From Nymphaea colorata (Eukaryota; Streptophyta; Magnoliopsida; Nymphaeales; Nymphaeaceae), in NCBI RefSeq assembly GCF_008831285.2, contig NC_045147.1:18456854-18516853 (forward strand): a stretch of DNA of 60,000 nucleotides, in the 5' to 3' direction. Of the stretch, positions 35,653-48,700 are shown piece by piece. Within the stretch, counting starts at the first letter, position 1, and every line of letters starts with the position of its first letter. The position numbers and the translations under genes were made by a program. The notes below the pieces were generated by a model that was not told the DNA's origin, searched no databases, and was given only the letters and a program-made list of their open reading frames with translations.

Positions 35653-35973
35653 ATGTCCTTGGCATCTGTATTTCCGAGCTCTTCCGTTTCGTTTCAGGAA
35701 TTCTCTCCAAAGATGAAGGTTGGCAAGGGACTTTCCTCACTGAACAGATGCATCATGCATGCGCTAATGGCCCAGCACCTGGTTGTCCCTGCCCATCAAT
35801 ATTTCCAGTGTGACAAGTCACATCACACCAAGTGTGAGTGGTTGAGGAAATGGATGCGTCTCCTTTCAAAACCCCATGAGAGCAGGAGTTCCTTAGAGCA
35901 CTCAGACTCTGATATCAAACACACCACACATGACATGCCCTCTTTCTTAGTATCAGCGTTTGGGCAGAGATGA
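35653..35973 (+). CDS. Hypothetical small ORF, 106 codons
   Basis: Uninterrupted reading frame with an internal Cys/His-containing stretch (HQYFQCDKSHHTKCEW) followed by LRKWMRLL and a Ser-rich tail. No signal peptide or membrane segment is evident. I recognise no family. Sequence texture here is less repetitive than its surroundings, which is the only argument for it; it could equally be chance or one exon of a larger gene. Confidence 0.22.
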   Translation: MSLASVFPSSSVSFQEFSPKMKVGKGLSSLNRCIMHALMAQHLVVPAHQYFQCDKSHHTKCEWLRKWMRLLSKPHESRSSLEHSDSDIKHTTHDMPSFLVSAFGQR

Positions 35974-37265
35974 TGTTTTGTCATGATGATGGTGAAGATG
36001 ATGCAAAAAAAATCAAAGCACCGTATCTCCTTATGTAAATGCAAACACCTTCATCCCAGGCCAAGAACATGTTGGAGTTTTTGCCTGCAGCCTTTTCTTT
36101 ACCATGTACTTAGTTTAGACCTTACTGGTGGTTGGACAACACATTATTGGAATTGGTAAGACGTCTTGAGCTTTCTTCTTCTTCTTTTTTTTTTTCCTCT
36201 CTAAAGAAAGCTCATACTTTATTAAGAATATCGCAAACATAATCACATATTCCCAAAACTTGGAATTTGCTATCCCCATATAAAAAGGAGAAATTCTATT
36301 AAAGGGGGCCACCTGTTTAAAAATTTAATAGTAATTCCACGTTTATGATTTTCTGGATACGCTCCTTACTTTTGTTGACAGCTATAAGTAAGAATCTACT
36401 TTTTATGTAGCTTTGAACACTACTTAAAATATCATTTAAGACTAAGAAAATGAAAGTAATGTGTGCATATATATGTAAGTGTGTGTGTTGTTTTTTCTTT
36501 GGCTGTAAAAGGTGAAAATTTCGTTTAAGTTAGAAGAACAACGTTGAAAAAGGCTTAATTTGACTTAAGACCTTGTTGGATAATTGCTTGTAAAAGTAAG
36601 CTCTTTATAGCATGTTTAGAAACGTGGTCATCTTCGAGATTGCATGGAAAAGGTCAAGCTGCAACCTAAAACAAGAGCTTGTCCCCATCGACTCCCCGAC
36701 AAACAGCGAAGGCAAGGTCAATCTATATCTTAATCATTTTGAAGATCGTAAATAAACCCACAGTCAGCTGAGGAACACTTTGTACAAGCACCACCATAGA
36801 CCAATTATCAACATATAATAATAACAATAATAATAAACTATAGAGAAAATCAATATAAGAAACACCTTGAACAAGCCAACACCATAAAATATATATATTT
36901 CTTACACAAAGAAACAAGAGGAACGCGCGCTACACGCAGATATCTTGACCTGATATTTGTTTAAAAAATAAAAACCTTATCTTCTTGTAACGCACGGACA
37001 ATGTGAGCCATTGGATAAGAACCATGGTTGGTCCCTCCGCTCAATCATTGTTATCTATGGGGAACCCAAAACCAGAAGGACCAGGCAAGGTTTAACCATG
37101 GTAGAGTTTACTCTCGAGACGGGTATATGTCTGCCCTTCTTCTCGCCGCTAACCGTTTGCCGTATTCCACGAGCACAGGTTGCATTTTTCATCAACGCCG
37201 TTCCCTATTTGGGTTTCGTCAGATACGTCTTTTAACTTGTCTCCTTCATTTTTTTATAATGTGAG
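35974..37265. other. Intergenic upstream of the PIF gene
   Basis: AT-rich, with an A/T-run stretch at 36178-36197 and ATA/AAT microsatellite-like text at 36813-36838. No gene seen. The distal promoter of the PIF gene would lie here. Confidence 0.4.
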
Positions 37266-37275
37266 TATATATATA
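37266..37275 (+). promoter_or_regulatory. Possible TATA box of the PIF gene
   Basis: TATATATATA lies about 0.9 kb before the start codon, followed by sequence that becomes less AT-rich and pyrimidine-rich as plant leaders do. The position of the transcription start is inferred, not seen. Confidence 0.25.
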
Positions 37276-37826
37276 GAGAGACAGAGGGTTCATTGAGGTG
37301 TTTGATATAGTAAGCAATCCCCTCCCCGCATGGATGTCTGACGGGAAATAGTTTATTTCTCTTATCCTTCTTCTTCTTCTACTTCTTTTATCCTTTTCCC
37401 TTCTTCTCCTTCTTAAGCGGAGATCGTAGCCAGATTCGGGTCCTCCGGGATTCAGTTTCGGTGGTTGAAGGAGGACGATTTCTACTATCTGGGCGCCTGA
37501 ATAAAAACCAAGAAGTTTCCTACTCTGAGCTGCAAGAGAGAGAAAGAAGGCGCCATCCCCAGTTTTTCCTTGTTTTGTTTCACCGACTCTGTTTTTTGTC
37601 ATTTCTCTTGGTTTTCGACTTCCTCCGGGAGGTTAATTGGCGTTTGAAGTCGGCCTTTTGTTTGTTCTTGAAGACAGATAAAGTGTGTATAGTTGATGAT
37701 TGTAGGGTTTTGATTTTGTCGATATTTTTTTTGGTCCAGTGGGTAGGTTTAGTCTAGGGAATTTTTAATTGCGACTTCTTCTTCTTTTTCCCCTAGAAGA
37801 AGTAAAAGGGCTTGTTTCATATTATC

Positions 37827-38134
37827 ATGAATCGGAGATAAACGCAGACGGAGAAGGGGTCAAAAGGAGAAGGATTTCGAGTGAGGTTTCTTCGAATTTT
37901 GGTTTCTTTAACAACAAATGAAAGGGAAATTTTGACTGGAGTGGATGCCTGTAGTTCTTACCCCTCGTCTCTTTTTTCCTTTTGTGGATATAATTCTTGA
38001 ATGATTTGGTGTCGTCCTATGAGGATTGTGGGAAGTGGGTTTTGCAGCATGGGTAGGGGGAGGTGCAGTAATAGTTAGAATTTAATTAATATTTTAGTTG
38101 GAGGCGCACACCCATTTCTTTAATGACGGTGTAG
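37827..38134 (+). promoter_or_regulatory. Cluster of small upstream ORFs in the PIF leader
   Basis: Complete short frames: 37827-37841 (4 codons), 37918-37935 (5), 37945-38004 (19), 38001-38078 (25, overlapping the previous stop as ATGA) and 38123-38134 (3). All precede the PIF start at 38160. TTAATATTTTAG at 38086-38097 is a good acceptor, so a leader intron could remove the first four. Confidence 0.5.
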
Positions 38135-38159
38135 CAGTGCACTTCTTGGTTGAGTACTC

Positions 38160-40989
38160 ATGTCTAACTCTGAGTTCCATCAAATGGCAAAGGGGAAATG
38201 GGAGCCGTCTAAACCAAAGATGGCAGCAAATTGCTCTGCAGATCTGGCTTTTGTGTGAGTTTTTTTTATCTCCTCAGCTCGAATTCTGGTTATTTTTGTT
38301 ACTTCCTTCGATCAGATTTACTGCTTGTAGGCTAGCGTACTTCTTTGGCGATTTCTGTTGTGTGTTGGTGTGATTAATTGGCTTTCTGAATTCGATTCAG
38401 GCCTGACAATGAGTTCGTTGAGCTGCTGTGGGAAAATGGGCAGATTGTAATGCAGGGGCAAAATAATAGAAACAAAAAAGTCTCCGTCTCTGCTGGTTTT
38501 GCTTCCAATCCCACCAGCAATGGAGACGATGCAGTTCTTCCTATCCCAGCCAAAGGCGCAAAGTTTGGAACAGCAGAGGCTGTCGCTCAGGATTTCTCCT
38601 CCAGTGCCACTGCGACGGTTGGTCTAGTTCAAGATGATGAATTGGTACCATGGTTGAATTACCCATTTGATTACTCTCTGGAGAAGGAATACTCTTCAGA
38701 TTTTTTCTCCGAGTTATCGGGAATGAACCGGAACTCTATGCCTGCTCCTAGCAATGCCTCTTGCTTAGAGAAAGCTGCTAACTTGGGCAATTCTCAGATG
38801 GTATCTGCGCAAAATGGTGAAAATCTGGAGCAGGGGAACTCATATAAGGAGTCTGTGTTGGAGTCGGATCTTAATACCTCTGGCCGTGCTCCCGCTAGAG
38901 TTAGAGGTGGTCAATGCTTTCAATCTTCACAGTTTCAAGGTTCAGCTCTTGGAGTTAAGGGAAAGCTTGTAGATTTTGGTGGTAGTGATGTTTCCCATGC
39001 AGCTCCTTGTGAGAATTCTACACCCTCACCGGCTTCGGTGGTCACAGCGCAGACCATGAAGACTGCTTCCTTGCCGGTGAAGCTGTCTAGGCCTACTAAC
39101 AATGCTAGTGTGATGAACTTTTCTCATTTCTCCAGGCCCGCGGTTCTTGTTAAAAGCAATCTTCAGTCTGTAGGGACCGGTGCAGGTCCTTCGATGGCCG
39201 ATCCTTTTAGAAGCACCAACAAAGCATCCACTACTGAAACCAATCCTATCGAATCTTCAGTAGTTGATTCAACTAGTGGTTCGAGACAGATTGGTGGATG
39301 TAAGAAAGTGCTCAATTTTCAAGGTCGACCACCTGGTTTGCTCTCCAAGACAGAAATCAAGTTACCTGCCGAGCTCCCTTTTCAGGAACTAGCACGTCAC
39401 AACCATGAAGATGCTCTATGTCGAGAGGATGGCTCAATCTGTAGGAACAGGTCTCCGGATCAAACTGTTTCACAGAGCCCCAGTTTTGCAGCTAGCACAG
39501 AATTAGGAAGATCAGATAGTGGGAAGGCATTCGAGCCAGTAGTTGCATCTTCTTCCGTTTGTTCAGGGAGCAGTGCAGGGAGATCTACGAAAGACAGCAA
39601 ACGCGGGTCTAAGAGAAAATCCACTGAACTTGAAGAGTCTGGATATCGCAGCGAGGTAAGCACAGTCCTTTTCTCATTAAGGTTTGCTCTTCTATTGCTG
39701 TTGTTTCTTCAAACAGCACAATATTATTTCAGGATGTCGAGGAAGAGTCTATAGATGTGAGAAAAGCAACCACCTCAAAGAGCACGAGCGCCAAGCGAAG
39801 CCGTGCAGCAGAAGTGCACAACTTATCAGAAAGGGTTAGTTGCATTTGTATCTCTGGGATCTTTGAGTCCAAATCTACCTCCTCTGAGTTTGGTTGGTTC
39901 TTGACTTTTGCAAATTGTTAATATAGAGACGACGAGATAGGATCAATGAGAAGATGCGTGCATTGCAAGAGCTTATCCCAAATTGTAATAAGGTCAGTCC
40001 TGTTAGCCCCGGAACTGTGCCAAGTTCATTGTTCTATTTTTTTTCCTTGTCCTGTCGCTGATTTGTTTCTATTATCAGGCAGACAAGGCCTCGATGCTGG
40101 ATGAGGCCATTGAATACCTTAAGACCCTTCAATTGCAAGTCCAAGTAAGAGACTTTACCAAGCTATGGAATTGCACTTTCGTGATGTCAGATTATCTGTA
40201 ACAGATTCTCCTTCTGCTTCAGATTATGTCGATGGGCAGTGGAATGTGCATGCCTCCGATGATGGTGCCTGCTGGGATGCGGCATATGCATGCGCGTCAT
40301 ATGGCTCATTTCCCTCCAGTTGGTGTAGGGATGGGAATGGGAATGGGGATGGGTATGGGCATGGGCTTTGGCATGGGAATGCTTGACATGGGTTGTTCAT
40401 CTGCTTGCCCCATGATTCCAATGCCTCAAATGCATGGTCCGCAGCTTCCTTGCTCCTCTCTTTCTGGTTCTGCTAGTTTGGCTGGCATGCCTGGGTCAAA
40501 TGTTCCAATGTTTGGAATTCCAGGCCAAGGGCTTCCCATGACAATGCCTCGTGGTCCGCTTTCGCCATATTCGGGGTTTTCACTAAAAATGGCCTCCGCA
40601 CCTGAAACTTCGGCTACTGTTACCGCAGTGCCTGGTTCTGGATCAGCTCTTCCATCAACTCAGAAAGACCAACTTCAGAACGCAAGTTCAGCGTCAGTAC
40701 ATGGTAGCAGCCCCCAGCAAACCCAGAGAACACAGGTTCTTTTCTGTTCTACATAACTGGAAAGTCAGCAGTTCTAATTTTTTTCTACTAGGAAAGATAT
40801 TTCTCAAGCAGGTCTTATAGACTTCCATTTTTATGTCAGATTTATTATACATGAACGCCGATGTGCTAGACTTTCTTGGTATTGCAGGGTGCGAAAGGAT
40901 GCTTTTCCCAGTCTGCCGCGATTTCCACAACTCATCAAGCTGGATCTAGTAGCGGCAATACAGCCCCCCATACTACTAAAACAGATTGA
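38160..40989 (+). CDS. PIF3-like: PHYTOCHROME-INTERACTING FACTOR 3-like bHLH transcription factor
   Basis: Nuclear bHLH factor that binds G-box DNA and is bound and degraded through light-activated phytochrome. Coding exons: 38160-38254, 38401-39655, 39733-39834, 39927-39992, 40079-40144, 40223-40735, 40888-40989; all GT-AG, in phase, total 732 residues, long for the family. Seen: [16 protein letters not shown] start; active phytochrome B-binding motif [17 protein letters not shown] across exon 1-2; [17 protein letters not shown] then SSDFFSEL, a conserved acidic/aromatic block; Ser-rich linker; [20 protein letters not shown] (basic region) and [38 protein letters not shown] (helix-loop-helix); [13 protein letters not shown] and a Gly-Met run after it. 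The H-E-R DNA-contact residues of the basic region are present. Start chosen because the residues before the APB motif match PIF3-type N-termini. Closest subgroup is PIF3; the exact orthologue is not decided. Confidence 0.95.
40319..40385 (+). repeat. Coding (GGNATG)n run giving a Gly-Met repeat in the PIF
   Basis: Imperfect hexamer repeat encodes [20 protein letters not shown] just after the helix-loop-helix. Gly-Met runs here are common in this family; length polymorphism would be expected. Confidence 0.9.
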
Positions 40990-43900
40990 GTTCCAACTAA
41001 TGCCGCTTGTAAGTTATAGTTGATTTTGATGTACAATCATGCTATTCCTCTTAACACTACTTTCTGAGAGACTCATTCTTGATTATGTTTCTAAAGGCAT
41101 GTTTGTACATCTGTAGGTTGCGACTGATATACGACTTTGTGAGAGCTGAGGAACGGAAACAGTGATCATGGTGGGCCGGTTGTTGTCTGCATATTCTATT
41201 CATTTTATTCATGCTTGGCTAGGAAGCTTTCTGATAGTAAGTGAAGGAGGGTCATTCAAGAAATGATTTGGCATAGGAGCTAGGCAATAACAAGTGTCAT
41301 TGAGCATGTAGAAGTACTAACAAAACAAAGTTTTGCACCTTGGAGAGGTGTGGCACTACGTGCTGTTGTACATTTTGTTGCGGGATCCATAAAAGATGGC
41401 TATTTTAGATTGTCAAAGTTTTTGATGTACCAGCTGCTGTATGTAAATAGAAAATGGTGTAGGCTGCACATATCCAGCTTCTTGAAATGATGGTCTCTCA
41501 CTTGGTTTTGTGTCAAATTTCTGAAGACATGGGTGTTACATTTATTTAGAAAAGCCAAAGCTTTTATGGTTTTTTTTTTTAATAAAGTTTAGAACCAAGG
41601 ACGAGGCAGAGCTATTAAAAATACATATTCAGAAGAAACCCTGTGTTTTTCAGAAAAAAATGGTGCTTGAACGCGTATATTTGCAGATAAGACTGCAGCG
41701 ACATGACCACTGGGACAAACCAAATAATTGGTGATGCTCTGGAGCTTGGAGGTGGTGCCTGTTTTGTCATTTTTGTTTGAAATGCTCCATGGTCCCACTT
41801 CATGCCAGTGTTGGCCAATTGCTTGCCACAAGTTTCTGACTGCCTTCTATGATGGCATCAACCAGCGGGATGCGTTTATAGTGAAGTTGCCATAAGTGGG
41901 GATGTGCACGCCCAGTTCATTCAACCGGAGCTAGTTCAGTCTCAATCTCGATAGGCATGGAAACTGCGAAGTGCGGTACGTGGGCTTCTCATGGCGACAA
42001 GAATCATTAACAGTTTTGGAAGTATTGCCCAAAAAACAGAAGTGGTATTATAAGTTACTGCTTTAAACGGTTGAAAAAGCATGACGCCATGCTTGTTTAT
42101 CAGCGTTCATGTTTGCTTTGGTTTTTCTTCATGAAGAAAATGACTTCTTTAATATACTTGTCCCTTTTGCACCATTCTAATTATTCAACTATTGCGATTC
42201 TCCTGTCTACATTTTGTGACTTGAGCTTCTTCACAAATATTTTGCTGCCATTTTGTTGCCGTTTTCAAGTGATTGTGATCATTGAATTTCTTTGTCTCGC
42301 TCACGTAGAGCCATGTCATGAGTACGAGCTTGCTCATCCAATACCACCACCGTGCCATTGGATGGTACAGGTTTCTGAACTTCTGTTTTTTCTAGTCTCC
42401 CTTTTCAATGCCTACTCTGATGGATGTACAAGCATCCCAGGTCTTTCTTTAATTTCCCACAACGAATGAATCTCCACCGGCTTTTCATGCCGGAGATAAT
42501 CTCAAAGAAGTACTGCGAACGTGGTAGATGCTTTAACTCCTGCGTGCTAAAGTAGTTTGGCCACTGAGAATGTTAAATGCTCATGTCCAGTGAACGGCCC
42601 CACAGTTTGGGACCAAATGAGAGCTGGATTTGCAGGAACATTCTGCCATTTCCTTGTCAAGAGCATGTTGTGTTTTGGTCTAATGTGAAAGGAGAGGAAG
42701 AGAATCTTTTGAAATGCGCTTCTGTCCACACACTGGGAGCCTCAACGCAAAGCCATGCTCTGAAAATGATAGCAGATGGTGTTCATGCACCGTACCTGTT
42801 AAAATCTCGGTGAGGTAAGTGGATGATGGTGATCTGATGGAGAAGGATGTGATTGGTGCTGGTCCTCATCCAAAATCCTTTCCCTCGTTTCTTCTTGCAC
42901 CTCTTGGATACTTTTGTCCTCTCGTGATCTTCTGAGGTCGCTGCCCTCTTCACAAGTTTCACTGTGAGCAGTAATGTCTGTCTTCGCCTTTGTCCGTTTC
43001 CTTTTGCCCACATGGGTTCATCTTGTAGAACGCCTACACCTGTCCATGTTAGAATTTGTTGCCTTGTTCGACACATTCTAATTGATAGATCGGTGTCGGC
43101 TTGCGGAAATCAGGAGCTTCGAAAAATTATAATGGCCGTGGAATGCCTCAGGAGGGACGTTCACGTATCCAAATAAATTGGTGGGTGAAAGCATATCTGC
43201 TCTACAGACGCAATCAGTGGCAATGGTTGCGCACGAGAGAGAGACGGGGCAAAAGCACCACAGAACCACAGAGCTTGTATTTCTTTCAGCAGTAGGTTCG
43301 ATATCTTTTTAGTTTCTAGCCGCCACATGGAGAGTGTGGTTTATACTTGTCCGCAGTGTTCAACGGTTCTGAACAAGTCATTGTTAAAGGTCGTGAATTT
43401 CTTACATGGAAGTACACACACCCACGCACTTGCACATGCACGCACACACACAGAGGCAGTCAGGCAGAGATCCAAGCAAGTCAATATTAAAAACACATAT
43501 TTTTGGCGTTCGTCCAAATACATATCTGTGTTTTCCATTTTTTTTTCAGTAGTTAAAAAGCATCACCACAGGCATCCCCGAATCTTCGTGTTCAACATGG
43601 AGGAAAGCGATCACTTCCACGAAACAAGAGTCTTTCATGGGCAGATACTGTGGAGTTTATAATTTGATTATACACGACTATCCATATGACATAGATTTGA
43701 CAGAAAATGAAGCGTACCATCAACTGGCTATTTCAGTAAGGTGTAGAGCTTAAATTCGGGATACGTATTTCTCTGTTGATATAGTTTTAGTGAAGATTTT
43801 CATATACAACTCCAGCTAATTTCTTGTCAAAATTTGAGAAAGCTTTATCGGCTTCAAAAATGTTTAAACTTTAAAATGATTCGCTCATATCCAGCTGAAG

Positions 43901-45480
43901 AAGTTGGATAAACAAAACGGATTTGACGTCCTTTTCTTCTCTCTTTTTCTTCAAGCGAGCGACACGCATCTCTCACCTTATTCTTTATCTCTTTAGAGTA
44001 TAGGCTCTACTTTCGGTGTCTTATAGTGTCAGTACGTTGCCCTTCAACCGATAACTTTTTTTTTGCAACATCAGATTGACATCCTTAACACTTAAAATGG
44101 AAACTGACCATCTACCATAAACCATACACGTTATTATGAGGCACATTGCCATTTCAAGACATTAGATGCTTTCACGGTCGTTTTGTAATGGAATTGTAGT
44201 ATGTAAGATTTATTATTATTATCTTACAATTTTAACTTTTAACAGTACAACGTCAAATCTTTAGTCGTATCTACTTTGAGCTTTAAAAAAAAAAAATTGT
44301 CATTTCATAGAAGTGTCTAACCTATTTTCCTTTTTTTTTTTTCTTATTATTAAGGACACCTTAGCCAGACATCTCACTATGCTGTTAATTGTATCAACAA
44401 ACTCTTGGTCATTATTGTAAGAAATGTGCGAGTTAAAACATTATTTCTTTTGAAGTTATTCTCATTATCTTTGAAAATATTTAAATTATTGATTTGTTTT
44501 TAACTAGAGGCATCATAGCAGCACATTTTACTGTATTTAATAACTAACAGCTGATGTGCGTAGTTACACTATAATAGAGAGGGTTGACCCTTATGAAAAT
44601 CAAACCATAGACAGGCGTTCTATCTATTAATCTTCGCTACGCCTAACTTTTTGGGGCTCACCAATGTGTTCTAGTTGTTCAACTTGGACGCGACAAATTT
44701 ATTCGCTTCAAAAAGTGACAAAAAACATCTCCGAAAATGTGCAACAAGCCGGGAATAATGTAAGGCAACCACTTCTACCAAAAAGGGGAATGAACGAAAA
44801 AGGCTTAATTGAAAACCCCGAGAATAATGTTATGAGTTATAACTTATAATACCCCAATCAATTGACATATAAATCAACACACTTGAATCGATGAAAGTTT
44901 ATTTCTTAGATGTATTTGCTAGAAATCATTTTGCTTACGATGTATGAATAGAGCACCTTTATACACTTTTGGGTGAACTACAGGTTCATTTCAAGACGAG
45001 GTTCGAAGGCCCCCATTCCTCTTGTTTTTGATGTTCTGAGTTGCATTGGTGTCAACGATAGCAACAGTATACCATTTAATTTGAATATTGTGTCATACCA
45101 TCTTAAGACACAGAACATAATGCCTATAAAAATCAAATGAGAGACATGCCTTTATACAAGTTCTTAACTCGACCAGTTAGGCTATGTCTTTTAAGGTGAC
45201 CTTTATATACTTATTCAAGACTACAATAAAATAAAAAATACACAAAACAAGACATATAAAGACATATAAAAAAGGTTAAAACACGAACATTAAACGCGGT
45301 TAATTGCATAACACAAAATTACAAATTGCTACGTTAAAATAACGTTATAATAGTTTTTGTTTTCAGTTATTGAACTATTTAATTAGATCAAACGGCTCAC
45401 ATTGAGTCGAATACCGACGTTTCTTTACTCTCGATCTCTTATGAGCTCTTAACGAACTTAACGGAACCGATCCAATCCGC
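40990..45480. other. PIF 3' flank and intergenic region
   Basis: The PIF 3' untranslated region probably occupies the first 0.4-0.6 kb. 42799-43011 (minus, 70 codons, beginning MGKRKRTKAK) is an unrecognised charged open frame, overlapped by a longer one in another frame. (AC)-rich text at 43411-43453. No supported gene. Confidence 0.4.
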
Positions 45481-45659
45481 TTACTACATGCCCCGCGGCA
45501 AAGCCCGCCAAATCCTCCTTCTCTATGTGTCTGCGATCCAGCAGGTGTGGTGGACTGAGGGAAACTTGATCAGTGGTGGTGCCCTGTATCTCTCCAATCG
45601 AGTATTTTCTTGAGGCCTTCACTCTGGTCTTCGTCAACGAGGTGGAGGGGGAAGGGCCT

Positions 45660-45780
45660 AAAATTTTGTGGAAGAAACCCTAGGAGGGATCCAGAGAAAT
45701 GTTGAAGCAGCAGCAGGCAATGAGTCGTTTCAATCCTATAATCACGACGCTTTCTTGTGGTTCTATTCGTCGCTGATCTT
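45660..45780 (+). other. Isolated first-exon-like segment (unidentified)
   Basis: The stretch 45430-45720 is GC-richer, pyrimidine-rich and contains AAACCCTAG, as plant 5' leaders often do, then ATG TTG AAG CAG CAG CAG GCA ATG (45701) in a frame that ends after 25 codons. No following exons recognisable within the window. Could be the start of a gene with unrecognised exons, a non-coding transcript, or chance. Confidence 0.2.
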
Positions 45781-48700
45781 TATTTCCTTTTGATTCTCCT
45801 GGTCGATATGTTTCTCCTAGCTTGGGTTCGATGTTTTATTTTCTCTTCCTGATTGAAAATTTGGAGATCCTCTTCTTTCCTGGGTTCTTGGTCTTCTGGG
45901 CCGTCTCCCTTCAGGATGCCAATAGATTAACTCTGTTCTGCACTTAGTTCTGGAGCTCTGCCTCTACTGTGATTGAATTTTATATGATAGTGCATGCAAT
46001 TTGATTTTCCCTTTTGGTGGAATGTAAAACCTTAGTTCATTGGAGTTGGATTGGTGTTCCTATAAATGTTGTTGTTAGGTTTCATGTGAGGCACTGAATG
46101 TGTATAATCCGTCTTTAACTCTTGTTTAGCTCAAATAGAAAGTAATCTGTTGCTTCTAACGAAGGTGGAAAGCGGTTTCGGCAGCTTCCTGCTTCCGTAT
46201 TGCATCTTTATGCATTGCCGCTCACTGCCTATATCTTTTGTTTAACTACTACTTTGTTTCGAGATGCACATTGTAACTTGGTTTATCTTCCCACACGACT
46301 CCAACCTATCTGCATGTAATGTACATGTTTTCCTTCTTTACGTCTCTTCCAAGTTCCTTCCCATATGTTCAGTTCTTTCAGATTTTAACTATTTTACATT
46401 TCTCCTCTACCACTGTTTCTATAATCTACTTCATCTCTTTCTTGCCATTCTTCCTCCTCTCCCCCTAGAAGGTTTCTTGACATACTTATGCAAATTTTTG
46501 TGTCACTCTGCTTCCTTGGATTGTTCTTTTCTTGTAAATGAAGCTCATTCAACAGTTGTGTAATGGAACAGGTTGCATTTTTATTCTGTTGTTGTGCTCA
46601 ACAACAAATTGCCTATAATTTATGCTTTTCATACACTGGGTGTAGAATTGAAGTGAAAGCTATTTTTCTGAATCGCTACAATTTTGTCTTGTTGGAAATC
46701 TGCTAATAATTAACATAATTCTCAACAATGATTCGTACTTTTCCACTAGATATATTGGCAAGTCTATATTGAACCTTTGGATGAAGCGATCATATTTCTT
46801 GTGGAATCAAAGTGGAAGCTTCACTTGCGTATCTTGGTCTAACCATCTAACCATAAGTTTGAATGACGTGCACTAACCAAAGGATGGTACAATGCTGAAA
46901 TGCCTTTAAGTTTGGTCCATTTGTATCGCTTAGCAGCCTTATGCTTTACAGGATACAACTTGTTGAGAGAAAGGTACCCTGTAGCAAGACCATCAGATAT
47001 TTGCTTATCAGTTCATATACCTTGCAATCACCCCGGTTTGATGTTCATTACTAATTTACTCACTTTGCATAACCCCAAATCTATCTGACATCTGTCATGC
47101 CAATCAACAGGAAATAAAAAAGAACACATATGCTTTTATTTCTAGTGGTCATTTTGCAAAGTGCTACAATCTCTTCCAATTGTTCGCTCATTGCGAACTT
47201 TATTTCTGTAACTTATTCACCCTCTTGTAGTTAAGAAAAACTGCAAAATTTTATCAAGAACTGCTTGATTGAGAATTTACCTGTTTATACAAATGAGTGA
47301 AATTATACTCCATGTCCTTGTGTGATGGTTCATGTTATTTTGCAAAATCCATTGGTTCATCTGAAGAAGGGGGTTTCTTTCATAGCAGCTAACCTGAAAT
47401 GTTCAATTAGAGGTATTAGCAACAAGCAGAAATATGCTTATCAGTTGCCGAAAAGTAGGAATAGATTTGGCAGTCGTCAATAAGTTAAAAATCCACATGG
47501 TCTATAGGGTGTAATCTGAAGAGGTTGCTGACAGCTGACTAGATGCAAGGGATAGTATCTGCCGCAGACCAATGCAATGCGGGCCAATGCAAGGGTTGGA
47601 GAATAACCATTTTATTCTATTAAATAATTTTAAATATTTCATTAATTTTAAATAGAAACCTGATACAGGCCGATGCATATCAATGATACATATTGTTTTA
47701 CATGATTTCTGACATGAAAAAGAAACTGCATCTAGAACATTGAAAAATACCCTACTGGATAATTTTCTTTGTATATTAGAAAAGTTTTTTGCTCAAACAT
47801 TCCATATAGCTGCAAGCTTTATCTGATTCATTGATGATATTCTTTGAAGCTGATAAAGCCATGTGATATGCCCATCAATTTCAGCTTCTTAGGTCGTCCT
47901 ACCTACTTTTGTACAGAAGCATCAGACTGACCCATGCTCCTCACGACCTCTTCTTCCTACTCTTTTCTTGTAAGTCTGCCTCCCATAATCCTCACACGTT
48001 CCATATACCATGTCTCTCTCCAAATCTTTCACTAATATTTTGCTTCCCTTTTCGTTGGGTGTTGCCCTCACTGTTGCATGTGCTTCGAGCCTGCAACTTC
48101 TTACTACTTTTCTTCTTGCACCCAGGCTCTAGACTCCAGGTTTGTATGGGGCCTTCCTTGCTTCGACTACATTTCCATAACTGATTTGTGAATGCAACTC
48201 TCTTGATCCTAACTATCTTTTCTTTCTTTATGTTATATTATCTCTCTTTCATACATAGACATGAGAAAAAGCAACTGCATGCACATTTTGTGCACTTTTC
48301 ATTTAGTTCGATTGCTAAGGACTTCATTTTGTAATACAGTCTGCAGTGACTAGTTTAAATGGTCTTCTGAATCACGATACTCCTAACATGTCTACTATCT
48401 GCTGATACCAAAATGGGCCACATAGTAATGTGATGGTGAACATTGATATTTTTTTGGCTGTGATGGGGAATGACCATCATGTAATATGTTCCCATTGTCA
48501 ATGTGGTTTTATTAGAAGGAAGATGCTAACAAAGGCAACACAAAGTAGCTCGAGAATTTTCACTTCCATTCATTTAGTTTAAGCAACTATTGGCTGAGTC
48601 AAATAAGATGGGTATGCAAAGAGAATGGAGCATACATTATTTCTTCCATAAAGATGGACATTATTCAAGGATCGATGATGATTTACTGTACCTGTGAACT

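Noticed and set aside
41589-41831. 80-codon minus-strand frame downstream of the PIF
   Set aside because: No family recognised, and a second frame overlaps it; likely chance.
44575-44645. Stretch with a tRNA-like tail
   Set aside because: No cloverleaf could be drawn and no usable A and B box pair is present.
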